Part shown: piece by piece, positions 5,154 to 8,564 of the stretch
Layout: every line of letters begins with the position of its first letter
Numbering within the stretch: the stretch's first letter is position 1
Assembly (NCBI GenBank): GCA_024653385.1
Contig: JANLFZ010000270.1
Span: 1-8,564 of the forward strand
From: Thermoguttaceae bacterium
Lineage (GTDB): Bacteria; Planctomycetota; Planctomycetia; Pirellulales; Thermoguttaceae
Direction of reading: 5' to 3'
DNA length: 8,564 nucleotides
Made by a program: the position numbers and the translations under genes
Notes under the pieces: generated by a model
The model's input: the letters and a program-made list of their open reading frames with translations, nothing else
Told to the model about the DNA's origin: nothing
Databases searched by the model: none

Positions 5154-8100
5154 ATGTTTCGTCGGGTGTTGGGTGCTTGCGCGGTGATGGTTTGGCTTGT
5201 GGGCGTCTGGAGCCGAGCGACCCTTGCCGCCGAAGGGAATCTCATCGCCGACCCGTCGTTCGAAGAGCCCAAACCGCGCGACCAGTTCGGGCTGGTGTTC
5301 AAGCACTGGGGCGGCTGGAAGTACGAGGGCGACTGCGAGTTCCGGGTGGGGCAGGTCGCCCGGACCGGAAAAACCTCGTGTCTATTGTTCGGGTCGAGCC
5401 AGCCGAAGATCCGCGTGACCCAATCGTTCAAGGGGCTCGAGCCGGGGCGCTACCAGATTACCGCCTTCCTCCGCGGCCTCGACATCGGCGAGGGCATTTG
5501 GCGACAGACCACGGAGTTCATGTTCGACGGCAAGTACATGCCCTTGAAGAAGAACGGCACCTTCGGCTGGACGCGGCTGACCTACGTCGCCGAGATTCGG
5601 GAGAAGAAGGACGTGCTGGGCCCTTCGTTCGGTCTGATGGCGCCGGGCTACTTCTGGATCGACGACGTGGCCATGGTGCGAGTCGGTCCCGAGGTCCCGC
5701 TGACGCCCGAGCCCGTGCTGGGCAACGAAGAGCGGCCCATCGCCCCGCCGGGCCCGCTGGGGCCGGGCGAAATCCGCTGCGTCGAGTGCGGTTACCGCAA
5801 CATGCCCGACTGGAAAACGTGCTATGCGTGCGGAAGCGTGCTTGCCGGCGAGCGAGTCCGCTCGGGCCCGGTCGTGCGCGTGCTCACCTCGTTCGAGCCC
5901 AAGTCGCCCTTCGACAACGGTCGCCCGGTCACCGAGCACGCGACGGAAGGAACCAAGGCGTGGCGCCTCGACAAGGGCTACACGGTCTGGGATGGTCCGC
6001 AGGACTGGTCGGGCTACGACGACCTCAAGGTCGATCTGTTTCTCGATGCCGACAAGCCCGCGGAACTCTACGTCGAGGTCCGCGACCGCGAGACGCGCGA
6101 CTACTGGACCCGGGTGAACCACAACACGCTCGTCCCGCCCGGCAAGAGCACCCTGGTGATTCCCCTGGCTCAACTTTACGTGGGCGAGAAATCGCGGCCG
6201 GGGCGCAACCTGATGCTTGGCGCGATCACCCGGCTGGTGTTCAGCGTGGGCGACCGGCCGCCCGGCCCGTTGTACCTCGATCACCTCCGCCTCGAACGCG
6301 ACGTGGAAACGCCGGCGAAACGATTCGACGGCCTGTACGCCTTCGACTTCGGCCCGGCGCAGAGTCCCCTGATGCCCGGCTTCACGCGGATCGACCCCTC
6401 GACCGTCTACGGAAAAGGCCGGGGCTATGGCCTGAAGGGTGCCAGGATCTGGCGGGCCTTCGATGCCTTGCAGCCCGAGCCGCTCTACCAGGACTTCCTC
6501 TGCATCGAGCAGGGCGGCCTGGCGGTCGATGTGCCCAACGGCACGTATCACGTCATGGTGAACCTCGACAGCCCATCCGGCTTCTGGGGCGAGTACCAGG
6601 TGTACCAGTCGCGGGCCGTGCTGGCCGAGGGAAAGGTGGTGGCCGAGGACCGGATGACGCTCGATGGGTTCAAGCGGCGCTACTTCCGTTTCTGGGACGT
6701 GGAGGACTCGCCCGACGACGACACCTTCGACAAATACCAGCGGCCGTACTTCCAGGAGAAGGAGTTCGACGTCGAGGTGAAGGACGGGCAGTTGAATCTC
6801 GACTTCCGCGGCGAGAACTGGGCGTGCAGCGTGTCGGCGGTGGTCATCTACCCGGCCGCGAAGGCCGCCCAAGGCCGGGCGTTCCTCGAGTACGTCGCCA
6901 AGAAGCGGCGGTTCTTCTTCGACAACTACTTCCACCGCATCTTGCACAAGCCGACGGGAGACCCGCTGGCGCCCACCGCGACCGATGCCGCGCGGGGCTA
7001 TGTCGTCTTCACCCGCGACTACATGGAAGACGTCTACTACAACGACACGCCGCGGCGTGGCGAGACGGACCGGCCGGTCGCGGGCGAGGGCTTTGCCGGC
7101 GAGCACGAGCCGCTGACCGTGGCCATCTGCCCGCTTGAGGATCTCGGCCGCGTGACGGTCTCGATCAGCGACCTGGCGGGTCCGGGGACGATCCCCGCGG
7201 CGTGCGCTTCGGTCGGCTACGTCTCGTATCGCCTTAGCCGCGTGGCCATGGACGGCACGGTGTACACGATCGAGCCGCGGCTGATCCTCTCGCTGGCCTT
7301 GGACCGCGGCATCGACGTGCGCAAGGGCGTCACGCGCCGCTTCTGGCTGACCCTCTGTCCGCCGGACGGGGCGCGTCCCGGGCTGTACCGCGGCACGATC
7401 ACCATCCGTCCGGAGAAAGGGCAACCCGCCCGCGTGCCCGTCGAGTACCGGGTGTACGCGGGGACGCTCGACCCGGTCGATATCCCGGCGGGGCCTTGGG
7501 GGCACGAGATCAACCTCCCCTGGCTTGGCGAGGATCCGGCCACGCGCACGTGGAACGAAACGATGGCGCAACGGAGCATGAAGAAGTTGCGCCAGTACGG
7601 CTTCACGACGCTCTCGGGGCTCCCGCGGATCGCATACCGGGGCTTTAAGGACGGCCGGCCGATCTTCGACTTCACCCAGGGCGACCGGCAGATGGCCATG
7701 GCGCGGGCGTGCGGGTTCACCATGCCCGTGGTCAGTTACGTTCCCACCGGCGGATTGAACCTCTACTACAAGGACGAAGCGGCGATGCGGGCCGCGGGCT
7801 TCGACGACTACCCGCGGTTCATCAAGGCCGTGTTCGGGGCGATCCAAGCGCATGCCGAGGCCGCCGGCTGGCTTCCCGTGTATTGGAACCTCGGCGACGA
7901 GCCGATCGGCGACGATCTGCGCCGCGCGGCGGAGAACGCCGAGGCGTACCGCGCGGCCTTCCCCAAGGGCCCGCCCTGGTTCACGGCGGCGACGAGCTTT
8001 GCCTCGGGCAAGGCCGACGACCCGCACTTCCGGTTCGGCAAGGCGGTTCACGTGGCGAACTTGAACCTCCACGACGAACCGAGCGTGCGCATGCTTCAAC

Positions 8101-8543
8101 AGGCCGGCGGCGGCTGGGCCTTCTACAACGGCGGCAACCGCTGGACCTACGGCGTCTATCTCTACAAGGCGGCCAAGGAGTTCGACCTCAAGTTCCGCCT
8201 AAGCTGGCACTGGAACGTGGTGGCGGGCGACCCCTACTATGCCCTCGACTGCCGCGAGGACGACTACGCCTGGTGCAATACGAACCCGGAGGGCGAGTTG
8301 ATTCCGTCGATCCACTTCGAACGCGAGATGCGCGAAGGGCTCGACGATTACCGCCACGTGCTCACGCTGGCCCGGCTGGCCAAGGAGAAAAACGACGCGC
8401 AGGCGCAGACCCTCCTGCGCAAGCGGCTCGGATCGTTCCAGCTCGGCCAGCGCGACCACGACGCGCTCTGGCCCGTCTCCGACTGGCGCGCGTTCCGCCG
8501 CCAGGTGGCCGAGGCCAGAGCGCGTCGTGGTCGCGCTGGCTGA
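5154..8543 (+). CDS. Secreted multi-module glycoside hydrolase, GH123/DUF4091-like, with zinc ribbon
   Basis: 1129 residues. Signal peptide 1-26 with no lipobox Cys. Modules in order: carbohydrate-binding-like sandwich (about 28-178, opening NLIADPSFEEP); four-Cys zinc ribbon (Cys209, 212, 223, 226); second galactose-binding-like sandwich (about 240-382); third sandwich (about 390-567, opening FDGLYAFDFGPAQSPLMPGF, like N-terminal modules of pectin-active enzymes); N-terminal sandwich of the GH123 type (about 610-770); C-terminal barrel (about 771-1075). The barrel has adjacent acids Asp915-Glu916 in WNLGDEP, the position expected for the GH123 catalytic pair, and the DUF4091 hallmark GELIPSIHFEREMREGLDDY (1047-1066). 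GH123 enzymes release N-acetylgalactosamine by substrate-assisted catalysis; the substrate here is not predictable. Start 5154 follows GGGAG at nine-base spacing; the frame is open far upstream only because it runs antisense to SNF2. Residues from about 1121 to the stop are encoded by an inverted repeat and may not be native. Confidence 0.85.
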   Translation: MFRRVLGACAVMVWLVGVWSRATLAAEGNLIADPSFEEPKPRDQFGLVFKHWGGWKYEGDCEFRVGQVARTGKTSCLLFGSSQPKIRVTQSFKGLEPGRYQITAFLRGLDIGEGIWRQTTEFMFDGKYMPLKKNGTFGWTRLTYVAEIREKKDVLGPSFGLMAPGYFWIDDVAMVRVGPEVPLTPEPVLGNEERPIAPPGPLGPGEIRCVECGYRNMPDWKTCYACGSVLAGERVRSGPVVRVLTSFEPKSPFDNGRPVTEHATEGTKAWRLDKGYTVWDGPQDWSGYDDLKVDLFLDADKPAELYVEVRDRETRDYWTRVNHNTLVPPGKSTLVIPLAQLYVGEKSRPGRNLMLGAITRLVFSVGDRPPGPLYLDHLRLERDVETPAKRFDGLYAFDFGPAQSPLMPGFTRIDPSTVYGKGRGYGLKGARIWRAFDALQPEPLYQDFLCIEQGGLAVDVPNGTYHVMVNLDSPSGFWGEYQVYQSRAVLAEGKVVAEDRMTLDGFKRRYFRFWDVEDSPDDDTFDKYQRPYFQEKEFDVEVKDGQLNLDFRGENWACSVSAVVIYPAAKAAQGRAFLEYVAKKRRFFFDNYFHRILHKPTGDPLAPTATDAARGYVVFTRDYMEDVYYNDTPRRGETDRPVAGEGFAGEHEPLTVAICPLEDLGRVTVSISDLAGPGTIPAACASVGYVSYRLSRVAMDGTVYTIEPRLILSLALDRGIDVRKGVTRRFWLTLCPPDGARPGLYRGTITIRPEKGQPARVPVEYRVYAGTLDPVDIPAGPWGHEINLPWLGEDPATRTWNETMAQRSMKKLRQYGFTTLSGLPRIAYRGFKDGRPIFDFTQGDRQMAMARACGFTMPVVSYVPTGGLNLYYKDEAAMRAAGFDDYPRFIKAVFGAIQAHAEAAGWLPVYWNLGDEPIGDDLRRAAENAEAYRAAFPKGPPWFTAATSFASGKADDPHFRFGKAVHVANLNLHDEPSVRMLQQAGGGWAFYNGGNRWTYGVYLYKAAKEFDLKFRLSWHWNVVAGDPYYALDCREDDYAWCNTNPEGELIPSIHFEREMREGLDDYRHVLTLARLAKEKNDAQAQTLLRKRLGSFQLGQRDHDALWPVSDWRAFRRQVAEARARRGRAG
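8422..8473 (+). repeat. Left arm of a 52-bp inverted repeat (inside the gene)
   Basis: These 52 bases are the reverse complement of 8513-8564 with one mismatch (G8445 against T8541). This arm encodes family-like sequence (KRLGSFQLGQRDHDALWP) in frame with the rest of the gene, so it is the original and the other arm is the copy. The spacer between arms is 39 bases. Confidence 0.9.
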
Positions 8544-8564
8544 GCTGGAACGATCCGAGCCGCT
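8513..8564 (-). repeat. Right arm of the 52-bp inverted repeat, ending at the window edge
   Basis: Reverse complement of 8422-8473 with one mismatch, running exactly to the last base of the window, so its true outer end is unknown. The mismatched T8541 is the first base of the TGA stop of the GH123-like gene; the base expected from the other arm (C) would give CGA, arginine, and no stop. The last nine residues (ARARRGRAG) come from this arm. The 21 bases after the stop contain nothing else. Confidence 0.9.

Noticed and set aside
5108..7138. A second plus-strand frame overlapping the glycosidase.
   Set aside because: Arg/Pro/Gly-rich low-complexity translation with no domain; it is the +1 shadow of the real frame.
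5382..8099. A long minus-strand frame across the glycosidase gene.
   Set aside because: It is a composition shadow of the plus-strand gene, rich in Arg, His, Val and Ala, with no recognisable domain.
8422..8564. The terminal inverted repeat as an insertion-sequence end or transcription terminator.
   Set aside because: The spacer is only 39 bases with no transposase, the left arm is native coding sequence, and the arms are much longer than a terminator stem.

Overview
The window reads as a fragment of a GC-rich bacterial chromosome, most likely from the Planctomycetota. The support is indirect: a large secreted multi-module protein ending in a GH123/DUF4091-type glycosidase domain, an exported nucleoside hydrolase, a SNF2 ATPase next to a SWIM zinc-finger protein, and intergenic repeats whose translation gives a PTRRASEG string that I associate from memory with planctomycete genomes. 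No rRNA, tRNA, CRISPR array or transposase gene is visible.

Layout. Positions 25-999 (minus) encode an exported nucleoside hydrolase. The 289 bases upstream of it (1000-1288) hold strong hairpins, a degenerate copy of a palindromic element, the PTRRASEG-type repeat, and a possible 50-codon ORF (996-1148, minus) that has a good ribosome binding site and overlaps the hydrolase start by ATGA. Positions 1289-2143 (minus) encode a SWIM zinc-finger protein, and 2181-4952 (minus) a 923-residue SNF2-family ATPase. The two are 37 bases apart and almost certainly form an operon, ATPase first. A 201-base divergent region (4953-5153) carries a plausible sigma70-type promoter in each direction, and the rightward -10 lies inside a 17-base palindrome. 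Positions 5154-8543 (plus) encode a 1129-residue secreted protein: three beta-sandwich or carbohydrate-binding-like modules, a four-cysteine zinc ribbon, and a C-terminal GH123/DUF4091-like domain with an adjacent Asp-Glu pair.

How the genes fit together. The SNF2 ATPase and SWIM protein probably act together on DNA or nucleoprotein; their biological role is unknown. The flanking genes look like extracytoplasmic scavenging functions, for nucleosides on the left and a glycan on the right. I see no evidence that all four genes form one pathway.

The strongest unexplained structures are two. First, a 52-base inverted repeat with one mismatch closes the window (8422-8473 against 8513-8564), and its single mismatch creates the stop codon of the last gene; this may be a real fold-back duplication or an assembly artefact. 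Second, a palindromic dispersed element is present twice, once in the intergenic region and once inside the SNF2 gene, where it is read through in frame and adds about 17 residues between helicase motifs Ia and II.
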